Source: Nissolia schottii (Eukaryota > Streptophyta > Magnoliopsida > Fabales > Fabaceae). Taken from it: DNA of 64,000 bases. A program made the translations under genes and the position numbers. Shown here one piece after another: positions 1-12,102 of the stretch; the stretch's first letter is position 1; the number at the start of each line of letters is the position of its first letter. Where the stretch lies: positions 626,191 to 690,190 of the forward strand of contig QANU01101148.1 in NCBI GenBank assembly GCA_003254905.1. The letters are read 5' to 3'. Below the pieces are notes generated by a model. The model did no database searches and had not been told where the DNA came from. It saw only the letters and a list, made by a program, of their open reading frames with translations.

Positions 1-83
1 TGCGTCGGTGCGCAACGGCAGCTTCAGTAAGGACCAGTAAGGACCAACGATGGCGTCAAGAGCACGCCGGTAGCTGTGTGAGA

Positions 84-430
84 TCAGAGGTAGGCGGCAC
101 GCAACAAGCAGTGGTGGTTGCTCTTCATGACGATGTAGCCGTGGCAGATGGCTGGATAGAACCTAGCGGCGACGTGGTAGTTGATGGTGTAGATGGTCGG
201 CATTGGGAACGGCATGAGTGCCACCAAGATGGGCTTCAAGGACTCAACCATTGAGTGGAGGTGATCGACAACAACAGAATCGAAATCAGTTGAAACTGGT
301 GGAGAAGAGCCTGCAGTGGGCGTTGGTAGAGTCGGGGTGGCTTGGGAGGCGAGTTGACAGGGGGTTGAGTCATGGAGATGATGGAGGCAATGAGGGCGGT
401 TGTTAGTGGCATTGAGCTAAGCAATGGTGG
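84..430 (-). other. Unrecognised GC-rich open frame at the window edge
   Basis: The first ~430 bases are far richer in G+C than what follows. On the minus strand one frame stays open from about 430 down to a TGA at 84-86. It is Thr/Pro/Ser-rich at first, then more varied (for example HSMVESLKPILVALMPFP), with Tyr, His and aromatic residues near the end. I do not recognise a family. It could be an exon or a relic of a gene whose other parts lie outside the window, or a chance open frame in GC-rich DNA. No start codon or splice site could be fixed. Confidence 0.25.
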
Positions 431-1229
431 TTTTCAGTGTTAAGGAATGGGAAGAGAAGAAAAAGGATGTCTTAAGTGGTACATTAAATTTTGAGAGGTA
501 AAACTTATCATTTTTATTTTTAACCATCAGATCTCTGATAATTATGAACGATTGAGATAAGCACGTGACAATGTCATGTTAAATCTTCAGTTGAGAGGAC
601 TCTTGTTAAAATATCTCAATTCAAATAAAATCATTAATATGGCTTTAAATTGGATATTTTTGTGTGTGTCAATTCAAATAAATTTGGCTCCACTTCATTA
701 TGATCAAAGAAAGTAGCCCCAAACATATTTTGAGCAATCCAAGTTTTTCTGAGTGATTAAAGTTCATACCTAAGAAGCATCGAAACGTGATAGGGTGATA
801 TCCCAATTTTAAAATTTTATAGAACATAGACACAACATATATAGGTATACATTTAAATATTTATAATAATATCCTAATATTTTTATTGATATCAAATTAT
901 TAATTTGTAATACATTTCAAATCCCTTTTAAAATATATGGAATATTCAAGATATTGTCATGTGTTAATACTTACTAATTTTCTAAAGGTCCATAATATTT
1001 GAAATATTTTTTTTACTCAGACACGATTCAAAAAACTTTCATATATAGCTCGAATCGCTTGGACACGACTAATTATGATTTTTTTTTTATTTTGATGCTT
1101 TTGAACACATGAAATACGTGTTAGACGAGTCTCTTCATTTTTTGGCCTCTGCGGTGTGTCAAAGACTGAGACACAACTGTCTCATGAAGTATATATGTTT
1201 CTCAGGTTTAGAGCATATATTATAGTTTT
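431..1229. other. AT-rich intergenic DNA
   Basis: No open frame, RNA gene or repeat with recognisable ends was seen in this stretch. It runs up to the Mutator-like element that starts at 1230. Confidence 0.6.
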
Positions 1230-1856
1230 GGGTTAATAGCAACTTATCCTTGCAAAATGTGCAATTAGACCCCCTAAGATTTCAAAAAAGTGCAAATAAA
1301 ATCTTCTTTCAATTTTAACGTCTAAAAGTTTCGTTAGTACACATGTGTCTATCGCATTATGTACTGTAAGAACAAAATTACCCTTTCTTTAAAATAAAAA
1401 TAAAAGGAAAACTAATTTTTTTTTAGGACAAACCAGGGACAACAATGAGAACAATAACATCGACAAGAACAAAAATTAGAAGCAATTGCCGAAGAAAAAC
1501 ATAAACAAAGAGCAAAGGTGGCACAGGAGGCAATGTAGGAGGTGGACAAAGTCTCCGAAAGTGGTGCATGAAAAGGGTTGTACCATTGGGTTTTGTTTAG
1601 ACTGGGAGGGAATTGAGTTCTAATTTTTTTTAAAAATAGTTTTTCTTTTATTTTTATTAAAGAAAGGGTAATTATGTCCTTACAATACATCATGTGATAG
1701 GCACATGTGTACTAACGGAACTTTTATATGTTAAAAGTGACAAAATGTCTTATTTGCATTGTTTAAAAGGTTTAGGGGATCGAATTTCACATTTTGCAAC
1801 ATTAGGGAGTTAAATGCACAATAGATATAGTATAATGGGTATGTTGCTATTAACCC
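1230..1856. mobile_element. Non-autonomous Mutator-like element (627 bp) with long terminal inverted repeats
   Basis: The ends read GGGTTAATAGCAAC and its inverse, and the inverted match continues inward for about 200 bp on each side. The element is flanked by an exact 9-bp direct repeat, TATAGTTTT, at 1221-1229 and 1857-1865. Long inverted repeats with a 9-bp target duplication are the hallmark of Mutator-like elements. The middle (about 1430-1620) has no transposase and no recognisable gene, so the element would need a transposase from elsewhere. The middle could be captured host DNA, but I cannot name a source. Confidence 0.85.
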
Positions 1857-3836
1857 TATAGTTTTTATAAGCTTAAATATTCTTTTAAGTACTTAAAAAT
1901 ATTTCTAAATTAGTTTTTGGCTTCGAATCCCTCTTAAAAGGACCAAAAATGGAATTTTTAGAATTAGCAAGGACTAAATGTATATTCTAAAATATTTATG
2001 AGGATTGGTAAAGAAAGATAAGAATAAAAAATTGTTCCATCCTACGAAAACACGGGGTCACGTGCCCTTGTGCCTCGAACTCATTCTTTGCTCTTCTCGA
2101 CCTCTTTCCTCTCCTCAGAACAACTAGGGAAGGAGGAGGGGTGGGCCTACTAGCCACTCTAATGCTCAAGTCAGAACGAGGTTGTGGAATGTGAGGTGCA
2201 GGAATTAGAACATACCTGAGATTGACCTTGCTTTCCCCCTTTATAGCTAGTAAACTTAGGTTTTTTGCCTTGATCGATTAAGGGAGGTTCCCCATTCTGA
2301 GTATCGAGGGATTCCCTAAGATATTCTGTCAACGACTTTGTCTATCTCCTCTCATCTGGAACGATTGCCTATATTTCATCTTTCCTATGTCATCATCCCT
2401 CTCCTGGGCTCAATCCATATTCTGTGGGTCATCTCTAGATTGGGCCTGTTTATTAGACCAATCATTTGGGCCAGTAGATAGCTCCTAAGCTTAGTCGTCG
2501 TTGTAGTTGTCGTACCGAGCTTAAAACTTCTCTCTATATTGTTCGACCTTAAGTCTTGGCTCGGCTCCTCAATATAGTTGCCGACTTCTTTTGATTGAAT
2601 CTGAACTCTTTTGATTTTGGGATTCGGGCCTGGGAATATATAGGAGACAAAATGCATGGCATCCGCATGTCCTTTTGCCTGCATGGTTCCTGGGGAGCAT
2701 TTATGAGATATGACAGTTATAATGATAGTGGGGGCACATGACTGAATCTGAGGAGGTATCCATGAAGGTAAGAAAATCGTAACCGTAGATCTTGTGAATA
2801 GTTGATGTTCTCATGCCCGTTGGTTGCTTTGCATCATAACCGTTGATCTCTCGTAGGTTATTTGAGAGGGGAAGAGTTTAAATAGAGGTGATGATGGAAT
2901 GACTGAACTTTCTAAACTTCCTGAGTCATCTTTAGAACCATAACCTTGCTAAGATTAAAGAGTGTATTTTTTGAGTAAGTTCAGCTCCTTCCTTCTGTGT
3001 CATGGGTAAATTGTCTAAGTTGGTTCTAGAGTGTACTGACGAGAACTTTGGGGATGAGGGAAAAGCCCTTAATGCCTATGATTGGGTAGCCCCAAAGGTA
3101 AAGGGTCATGTGTCTGTCTACTCCAATTGTGACTCTTTGGTCTACTATTGTAGGAACCAGAGGATAGTAGCTGACAACGAGTCCACTATCATCGTAGAGT
3201 CATGTTCTTCTTGTGACTGAGTTTTCCATCTAGTCCTAAATAGGAAATTAGCCCATGGGATTTATGTCTATGATTGCTTCTTTTCGTAACTAGGCATCAG
3301 GCTCCCATTCACTCCATTCGAGATGGGTATCATGCGTCGCCTAAACATCGTACCACTCAAATACCTACCAATTATTGGGCTTTTGTGAGGTGTTTCAAGG
3401 TTCTGATGAAACACCTCGAGTCAGATCCCTCTGTCGAGGCCTTTTTCAATTTTTTCAGGCGAAGGGAGTAAAGAAAGGTTATTGGGTATCCTAAATAGTG
3501 TTAGTAAGAGTAGAATCTTCCTTCTCTTTTCTTCTTTTTTCAAGAAATTCAAGGAGAGGTTCTTCAATCTTGGTAGGGCCCATTCTTTATGAGCTAGGCT
3601 GCTGAAGATCAGGGGGATAAGTTATTCCCCCTGTATTGGCAGCTTCACCCAGTTCAAATTTTGGAGCCCAATTCCAAAAGGATCTCCTTCGAGGATAGGG
3701 AATTAATGAGATTTTTGGTAATAAATTGAAGAGAGCCTACGCTAGAAACAAGCTCGTTGGCTATGAGCTTTATGTGGTAGGAACCACAAAGCTCATGGGT
3801 GATCATTATGCCTTTCCTTTTCTTTCAATTCTTCTT

Positions 3837-5226
3837 GGGTTAATTAAGTTTTTCATCCCTGTAATTTGGAAAAGTTTAGTTTTAGTACATCTATGTAAGT
3901 TTTAGTCCCTGTAAAATATCAAAATTTGATTTTAGTCCCTGTTAACGTCTGGGACCTGATGGTGCTGACGTGGCCGTTAGCCCCGTGGACGTGGCGTGCC
4001 ACGTGGACTCGCCACGTGGCATAACCCGGTTCACCCACCTATCAACCCATAACCCGGTTCACTTAGACCCGACCCAGTTCTTNNNNNNNNNNNNNNNNNN
4101 NNNNNNNNNNNNNNNNNNNNNNNNNNNNNNNNNNNNNNNNNNNNNNNNNNNNNNNNNNNNNNNNNNNNNNNNNNNNNNNNNNNNNNNNNNNNNNNNNNNN
4201 NNNNNNNNNNNNNNNNNNNNNNNNNNNNNNNNNNNNNNNNNNNNNNNNNNNNNNNNNNNNNNNNNNNNNNNNNNNNNNNNNNNNNNNNNNNNNNNNNNNN
4301 NNNNNNNNNNNNNNNNNNNNNNNNNNNNNNNNNNNNNNNNNNNNNNNNNNNNNNNNNNNNNNNNNNNNNNNNNNNNNNNNNNNNNNNNNNNNNNNNNNNN
4401 NNNNNNNNNNNNNNNNNNNNNNNNNNNNNNNNNNNNNNNNNNNNNNNNNNNNNNNNNNNNNNNNNNNNNNNNNNNNNNNNNNNNNNNNNNNNNNNNNNNN
4501 NNNNNNNNNNNNNNNNNNNNNNNNNNNNNNNNNNNNNNNNNNNNNNNNNNNNNNNNNNNNNNNNNNNNNNNNNNNNNNNNNNNNNNNNNNNNNNNNNNNN
4601 NNNNNNNNNNNNNNNNNNNNNNNNNNNNNNNNNNNNNNNNNNNNNNNNNNNNNNNNNNNNNNNNNNNNNNNNNNNNNNNNNNNNNNNNNNNNNNNNNNNN
4701 NNNNNNNNNNNNNNNNNNNNNNNNNNNNNNNNNNNNNNNNNNNNNNNNNNNNNNNNNNNNNNNNNNNNNNNNNNNNNNNNNNNNNNNNNNNNNNNNNNNN
4801 NNNNNNNNNNNNNNNNNNNNNNNNNNNNNNNNNNNNNNNNNNNNNNNNNNNNNNNNNNNNNNNGGATGGGTGGATTGATGGTGGTGGTACGCAGTGGTGG
4901 GGCCGGTGGGGGGGCTAGAGAGAGGTGAGAGGAGGGGCTGGGGGCTGTTTATTTTTTTATTTTTTTTAAATTTTAATTAAAAACGGGTCGGGTCGAGTCT
5001 AAGTGAATCGGGTTATGGGTTGATGGGTGGGTGAACCGGGTTATGCCACGTGGCGAGTTCACGTGGCATGCCACGTCCGCGGGACTAACGGCCACGTCAG
5101 CACCGTCAGGTCTCAAACGTTAGCAGGGACTAAAATTAAATTTTGATATTTTACAGAAACTAAAACTTACATAGAGACCAAAATCAAACTTTCCCAAATT
5201 ACAGGGATGAAAAACTTAATTAACCC
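3837..5226. mobile_element. Mutator-like element with ~245-bp terminal inverted repeats, containing an assembly gap
   Basis: The ends read GGGTTAATTAAGTTTTTC and its inverse. The inverted match runs about 245 bp inward on each side up to the gap region. An exact 9-bp target duplication, ATTCTTCTT, lies at 3828-3836 and 5227-5235. Both repeats carry several ACGTGG/CACGTG boxes. The interior is mostly unknown (N run). The sequenced part right of the gap (4864-4950) is G-rich, unlike the surrounding DNA. No transposase is visible, but one could lie in the gap. The element sits inside a gypsy-type fossil and is therefore younger than it. Confidence 0.85.
4083..4863. other. Assembly gap, 781 N
   Basis: This is an unbroken run of N inside the Mutator-like element. 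Its true length may differ from 781. It probably marks a GC-rich or hairpin-forming segment between the two inverted repeats. Confidence 0.99.
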
Positions 5227-5450
5227 ATTCTTCTTTCTATTATTTTTTATTTTATTTTCACAAAAGAATGTTTTTATTTTCTGTGTTCCACTTTTGTGAG
5301 ACTTTTTGCTCGAGTTATTTTTATTTCTTTTCTCCCTCTCATTTTCTGCTCGTGGGAAAACAATGCCTCTACGTAAGGTGTCAGAAGCTCTCAGCTTAGT
5401 ACTCCTTAGCGATCAGCCATTTCACGTGAAGGGATTTCTTCATAATCTAT

Positions 5451-6380
5451 TTTAAACCATGTACTTATTTTAAAAGTTATTTATTTTAGAATAATTTATT
5501 TTAAAAATTATATATATTATACATGTTTTAGGAGATCCTAGAAGGTTTGATACAGAGTATTTTATTTTATGTATTTATAAAGTTAGTTATTATTAGAAAA
5601 TTCTTTTTATGAAAGTAGTTATTAATTAATCTATTAATTAGCATTTCCTTATTATTGAAAATAATCAGCTATTTATTTATTTATGAAATAGTGATTTATT
5701 TAGAAACGCCTTTAATTACGAAGTTAGTTATTTCTTTATAATTATTTATTTAGAAACTCTTTAGTTATAAAAAGTCCACCTAATTAATAAAGCCGATTCT
5801 ACTATAACCAGTTTCATAAAAAAAAATAAAAATCAGAGGTTTAGATTCGGTTCAGGTTTGGCTCTCCTAAATCGTTTTTTTTTTTATTTTTTATTGCACA
5901 GTCCTAACCACAACCATAATCCAAATATATTTAACAAGTATACCAATTAATAAGAAATACAAAAACTAACTATTTTAATTTAACTAATGGATAATAACGT
6001 CAACGTATTAAAAATAGTATTATCCAAATGCCATTTTTGTTTTTTGGATAAATGTAAATCAAGAACGGGTTGCGTTGGAACCGGGAAGCCCTTTGACCCG
6101 CAAAATGTGGTGCTTTTGTCCTGCTATTTACAATACAAACACAAATGGAATGATTTTCTCGATGGACAGCACGAAACTATCAATGATACAAACTACCACG
6201 ACTGGCATTCGCATCATACATGGCATAAATTTTCTCACATTTATGAACTTGTACAAACTCATGACCATATATACAATGGCATAATTCATTGAACAAAAGA
6301 TATAACATGATCTTGATGGAAGCAATTGGATAAAATGTACAGGATTTCAATGAAAGCGTCCAGCATCAACAAAGTGATTT
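5451..6380. other. AT-rich spacer ending in the probable 3' UTR of the CLD1-like gene
   Basis: No coding frame in this stretch is convincing. The stretch just below 6381 lies directly downstream of the minus-strand CLD1-like stop codon and is likely its 3' untranslated region. The plus-strand frame at 5987-6292 overlaps it and shows no family features. Confidence 0.45.
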
Positions 6381-7242
6381 TTAATTAACTGCTGATGTAC
6401 CAGATGAGTCTTTAGCATGGCGTGCCACAAATGACTCAACAAGTGCGTTCACAAGATGAGGTGCTTCATCCTTCATAAAATGAACAAATAATGAAACAAG
6501 AGTGTAGAGTATTTCTTAAAGTTATGAGAAATGCTCGAGGCATTGGTCAATGAAACAAAAATAGAAAATAGACAAAATACACATTTTGGTCCTTGGCTAG
6601 AATATTGAGAGACAACCGTTCCTTAAGATGTGAAAGTTCACTTGAGATCCCTACCTATTGAAAATCTAGGACACATAAGAGAATTTGCCCAAGATAAAGG
6701 GATGTGAAATTTTGACATAAGAGAATTCATTATCACAATTGGGAGTGGTAATAGCCTTATAGCCCCCACTCAATTTCTTTTTCTTCTTTTTTTTTTTTTT
6801 TCTAAGTAACTATAAACATTTAACAAAGTATATCGAATGTCCCCTTAAGTTTCTTTAGGGTAAAATATTCTTTGGGTCTTATTTGCACAAGTTGTGTAAA
6901 CTAAACAAATGAACAACAAACACATCACCAGCCGAAATGAAAAATAATTCTTTGCCACAAGGAACTATGTAATTACTTGATATAAAATGATGTGTCAATT
7001 GGTTGATCAGTATAGTCTACTAGAGTTTTTCCTTAGGCACTTGTTTGAAAACCTCAAAGTATACATTTTGATAATGTATGAGTTATGACCATTCAATGTT
7101 GGTAAAGAACCTAATATAAAGATGAAAAGCTGAGGAAAAGTGGGAATCCTTCAGGCTCATCATCTTACAAGGACATCTTATCTAAACAAATGTGTAGACC
7201 CAGATGTAAAATAAGCTTCAACTGACAGCATTCTCCCCCTTG

Positions 7243-7287
<45 letters not shown>

Positions 7288-9850
7288 GCTAGCATAGAGG
7301 TAAAGGCGTAAAAAAGTTTGCAATATGTATTTCCCAAGTCAACTTGAAGTTGATACTAGTTTTAAAAAAACATGGTGAGGAAAAGGAAATAGACATCACT
7401 TGTATGCTAATTCAAAAGTCCTGTAGAGCAAGCAAGGGTGACATATGAGAAAACCTGGGGGCAATGTCCCACATTTGGAAGGACAATGAAGTCTTCTACA
7501 GAATCAAAATTTCCGTAGTTTCTTCCAATCTCAATTGGTTCCCATGGATCCTTGTCACCCCATGCTATCAAAACTGGGCACTGAAACAAGAAAAGTTACA
7601 CATATTATATATGTTTGTTGGACTTAGTTTATCAAACTTACAATCATTTTGTTTCATTTGCGCTTCTGCACCTAAGGGTGTGAGGTGGCTTACCTTTACA
7701 AGTGGTAGTAGATCCTCAGGAAGAGGGCCACCTGAGTAACAAATAAACTCAAGAAAGACCTCTGCAGCACCAGGTTCCATTCCTGGACTAAGTATGATAT
7801 CCACTAGCTCATCTGTCACCGTAGAGGTGTCATGATAGCACTGTAGAAAGCAATTCATTTACAATCATCACAGTTTCAGGTAAGAGCATCCTCATTTTTC
7901 AATGTACAAAGCAGGGTATGCCTTGGATTCGTTCAAATTAATTCTAGTCCATTAATAGTCTCATCCTCAGGCATTTTCTTCTGTTTGTCTACCCAACATT
8001 CTTTGAAGCACGAGTTTTTAAAGAGATGAAACTAAATGTTAAGCAAGAGGAGTACCTGACAAAGAATGTTCTGGACAGATTCTTTCGTTGCAACAGCTTT
8101 GAAGAAGAATTTTCCTACAGCTGTATCCCTACAACGTAAAGCATGGCAAAGGTAAATGCGCTCTGCTCAAGGCTTGAAATCTACAACGTCCACATAAAGA
8201 AACTTTTGTTTCAATTTTACCTAAGCAATCTCTGGAATGATCTGATGAAAGGCTTTCCATACCAGGGCTGCTTCTTTATATGAAGCATACGGAGAGATAT
8301 ATTGAGAAGGATAATGCCCCTGCAGATCTTTGGTGCTACCACAGCTGCCTGAAGACCAACAACCCCTGCCGAAAAATAAAAATAAAAATATAAAACAAGT
8401 TCTTAGTAATAGCATGAAATCTAGAGTAATAGCGTGAAATCTAGAACATCGGAATAATGGATGGTTCAGCTTATAACAATAAAGAGATATAACTAATTCC
8501 AAATAAACCCAGCAGTGGTTAATTATCAAGGCCCTTCAAACAAAATTTACCTCCAATAGAATTGCATACAAAGAATGCTTCATCCTCAACAACATCAAGA
8601 CAAAACTCATTTAATTGGGTGGCCCATGTCTCAAAAGTGTAAAAGGAATCATCTCCAATTTGGCGAGGATTTGGTTTATCAGAATATCCATATCCAATAA
8701 GATCAACAGAGTATACCCGGTGCGATTTTGCAAGAACTGGCATATTTTTCCTCCAGTGATCACTGCAATGAAGAGTACTACTTTCAATTACTTTGGGGCA
8801 CAGTCAAAAACAACGGCAGACAATAAAATGTACATAAAATAAAAACTTGATATAACATGCATATGCATGCTCATTTTGCAGTGTCAGAGCATGTACCCAA
8901 GTTTCCAAGACAAAGGAAAACCATTGTTGCACACCGATTTGTTATCCCTTTCTTTTACAGCATGTTTAGGGATTAAAACTGATAGACTGTGTGTGTGTGT
9001 GTGTGTGTTGATACCTGTGTTTCTTTTGTTTTATTACCTGAAAAGGAAATAGTGCGAAGAAATGTGTAATAAAAATGGTGTGCAAATATCATCGGTGCAA
9101 GACAAATTTGTAGATATCTATCTAGAAGGCAAGTTTAGAGTTTAGAAACGAGAATAAGTCCCAAACTTGAAAGCACAACCATTCAAAACAAACACTGAAA
9201 CATTTGCATGCAAAGAGCAATTTAGTAGTAGAAATTTGTGCAATTAATTTTAATACCTAGGGCATATGTGATAATGAGAAGCAAAATTTGAACAATGTAG
9301 ACCTGTTTGCTCCAAAACCATGCACTAAAACCAGTGCAGGGCCTTCGTTCCCAGAACATTGATAGCGAATAGAGTAACCCCTCCAATTCCACGTGCTACA
9401 AGCCAGGCAGAAGAAGAAGAAGAAAACGAACATATGAGAACTTAGTATCAAACCTAAAATATTCATTTCCACGGTATCAACAAGAAAAAGAAATTAAAAG
9501 TAAATGGCACAGTTTTAATCGTATTAGTCTCTGAATGTTATGGAAATTACTCTCCAAACGACGATCAAATAGAGGAAAAAAATAAAATAAAAATAAAATT
9601 TTTGATTCACACTTTAGAAAGGTTAGAAGGATTACCGGGTTTGAACCTCAACCTGGAGCTCTGCGATTCGGTTGTTTGATTCGGAAGCAATTTGGTCATT
9701 CAATTTCGAGGTAGAAAATGCGACAATCATATTTGATCGAAAGCGAGGATGAACTTTGATTTGGGGGGAAAGGGTTTTGGGGTACGACAACGGTGTTGGG
9801 TAGCGGGGGAGAGTGGTGGTGGTGGCGGCGGCGGTAGATAACAATGCCAT
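6381..9850 (-). CDS. CLD1: Chlorophyll dephytylase 1-like alpha/beta hydrolase, chloroplastic
   Basis: Eight minus-strand exons (9636-9850, 9303-9395, 8551-8762, 8221-8365, 8056-8128, 7694-7840, 7455-7580, 6381-6470) join in frame with GT/AG borders to 366 residues. The length and sequence match Arabidopsis CLD1 (At5g38520) as I remember it. That enzyme removes phytol from chlorophyll in thylakoids during chlorophyll turnover and photosystem II repair. The Ala/Ser/Thr-rich N terminus (MALLSTAAA) fits a plastid transit peptide. An in-frame ATG 48 bases upstream is less likely as the start. Visible motifs are the oxyanion HGFG near 98, the nucleophile elbow C-N-S-I-G with Ser171 (Cys replaces the usual first Gly, as in CLD1), the acidic GDKDPW at 303-308, and the likely catalytic His334 in NVGHCPQ. 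The last intron (6471-7454) is the longest. I see no damage. Confidence 0.92.
7246..7287. repeat. (TC)n microsatellite in the last CLD1 intron
   Basis: This is a near-perfect CT dinucleotide array with one G interruption. It lies between the last two exons of the CLD1-like gene. Confidence 0.95.
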
Positions 9851-11022
9851 GGTATTTGTAAGAAACGTAGTTTCAGTTCCACCGAGTATTTTATTCACCG
9901 CTTCCGTTTTCTATTCGTAGTCCTGTGCTCAACCGCGCACCACGTAGCATAGCTTAATTTCATCCAACCAAACTCACGGCTAGTTTGGACTAACTTATAA
10001 TAAAATATAATAAAAGTGTTTTTTTTTTTAGAGATTTCTTTTTAATAAAATACTTTTTTTAATAACAGAAAAAAAATATTTTATGTTTATGTAAAAAATA
10101 CTTTATTTTTTAAAAAATAAACAAATCCAAACAAACCAATAACATAATGCTCATGATTAAGGTGATTCAAATCTTAATTTAAATATTAAAATCTTAAAAT
10201 TTTACGATTTTAAAGATGTTAACTGATCTCATTATTGTACCAAAAATGAGTCGACGACGTTTAAGAGACAAAAGAGACCCACCTCATAAGGGTATTTTAG
10301 TAAAGGAAGGATTTGAAAGTGATCAAAGGATTAGAAGTAGCTTTGGCGACCTTCCTGTTAACAGAAACTAGTGCGGTCGACCCTTACAAATTGAAATGTT
10401 AAGAAAAATGGGCAATCAAGAGAAAACAACTGTCAACCTATTTAGTAGGAGTGACCAATTTAGGGATAATAGAAGAGCGACTAATTCAGCAATAATCAAG
10501 GAGAGACCAATTCAAGAACTTACCATTTTTAGGGCAAGCAAGATCAAAATAATAACTTTAAAGACGACGAGTGATTCAGTGGCAAAAATAACTGTTAGTG
10601 CCATGTTTTACATTCTAAATTTAAATGCGTGGAAGTTATTTGGAGCCAAAATGAAGTAGTTAACCAAAAGATGGCTACTTGGCAGTTTCAAGAATGGGCA
10701 CTCATCAACATGTAGTGGAAATCACTGACCTCAACCGCACCAAGGACAAGGCACGAACATGCACGTAGACTTCCATTTCTATAAATAGGCACACTTAGTG
10801 AAGCATTAGTTTCCGGAATTCACATTAGTAACACCTCTCACACACAAGTCATTGAGACGCATGAGTAAAAAGAGGAAACCAAATAATTTCTCACTTACTT
10901 GCTTTCTGTAATTTCAATTCCCAGAAATATCTTTTCAATTCTTGTTTCTTTGTTTTCAATCTCATTGTACTTGGTGTTTTGTTGTATCTTAATCCAAAAG
11001 TTTGTGGCCTCTCCCTTGATCT
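9851..11022 (+). other. CLD1 upstream region, then an LTR-like non-coding stretch
   Basis: The first part (9851-10240) is the minus-strand promoter side of the CLD1-like gene and is AT-rich. From about 10240 the texture changes. A TATAAATAG box at 10780-10788 is followed by CA-rich, then T-rich sequence, which resembles the promoter-leader layout of a plant LTR. No paired repeat or coding part was found, so this is only a possible solo-LTR relic. The plus-strand frame at 10396-10659 shows no recognisable protein. Confidence 0.3.
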
Positions 11023-11933
11023 TGTTACACCCCAACTCAGGACGTGATCACACGTAGGGCTACTGCCTTATGGAAGCTTTGACATAGTATACTAACGTAC
11101 ATACAATGCTCATAAATGAATAACTGACATAATAATAAATAACGGATTTCATAAATAACTGCTTTATTAAATAATAACTGAATTTACATGTTGTATTGAA
11201 AATATTGTTATGATAATATAACTAAAACATTAATGCTAAATGGAAGATCTTACCCTAGGTATCTGGAGCATAACTACTAATGACTTTGGTAGACCCCACT
11301 GCGAAGTGAATCTTACCACTGACGTTGAATCTTTGCTACAACTAGATGAAGGGGACGTTCTCATAGTCCTCTACTGTATTTGAAAAATGATATCGAAAAA
11401 GGGGTGAGTTTTCTATCTCAGTAGTGAATACCTAGATAAAACACACATAACATATATTGCATATAGTCATGGAATATAGATACACATATACTGAATAAAT
11501 AAATAACAAATAAAGCATGGAAGCTGAAGCAAATCTAAATAACTACTGTAAAGTAAATATGAATAACTGAATAAACTACTGAAAGATAAATTTGATATGT
11601 ACAACGTATGCCTGCTATAACACCCTAGCTAGCTAGCTTACGCTTAAGTAGTAACCCATGCTTCGCTAGGTTGTTACTCCCTTGGTTGGAATACATATGG
11701 TCCTATGTCAACTTTTGAAAATATCTCTTTACTCAAAATATAGACCAACTTAAAACTTTTGTCATCTCTTTACTTTGTTACAAGTTAGGAGCCATGCATG
11801 TTGCAGTCGTATAATACTAACGATAGAGCCTTATGGCTTAGTACTCCTCAATTTAGGGAATTCAATACTTGTTTATCATGCAATTGACAAAGCGGTCCAA
11901 CATATGCACGGTCCATCTAAAAACATCAACATC

Positions 11934-11965
<32 letters not shown>

Positions 11966-12060
11966 ATATGCATTGTTCTTACATAATTTTGCATACAACC
12001 AGGAACTGAAAATAACTACAATATCTAAGGGCCAATGGGTACTACCCATTTAGTCCGTAC
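11023..12060. mobile_element. Ty3/gypsy LTR-like fossil beginning TGTTACACCCC
   Basis: The TGT(A/T)ACACCC start is typical of plant gypsy LTRs. About 600 bp from here matches a second stretch beginning at 55683 (shared landmarks are AGGACGTGA, CCCACTGCGAA and GGGGACGTTCTCA). A CA dinucleotide array lies at 11934-11957. The far end is not defined and no coding part is attached. It is old and broken. Confidence 0.5.
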
Positions 12061-12102
12061 AAAAGTCCCTGAGACGGCTATCTTGTCACTGCACGGTGAC
12101 GA

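Larger units (their letters stand above)
2040..5450 (+). mobile_element. Ty3/gypsy-type fossil (LTR-like leader plus gag-like part), interrupted by a Mutator-like element
   Basis: About 2040-2990 resembles an LTR and leader. From 3002 onward, short frames (for example KLSKLVLECTDENFGDEG) and a downstream stretch around 3290-3470 resemble the plant 'putative gypsy type transposon' domain (Transposase_28). The sequence resumes after the inserted element at 5227. A second, divergent copy of the 2.6-3.2 kb part lies inverted at about 56.9-57.5 kb. The element is old and broken, with several breaks. Family assignment rests on remembered domain patterns. Confidence 0.55.

Noticed and set aside
3970-4878. 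302-codon open frame
   Set aside because: It is almost entirely the N gap plus the inverted-repeat ends of the Mutator-like element.
5987-6292. 101-codon plus-strand frame
   Set aside because: It overlaps the probable 3' UTR of the minus-strand CLD1-like gene, is His/Cys-rich by chance and has no recognisable domain.
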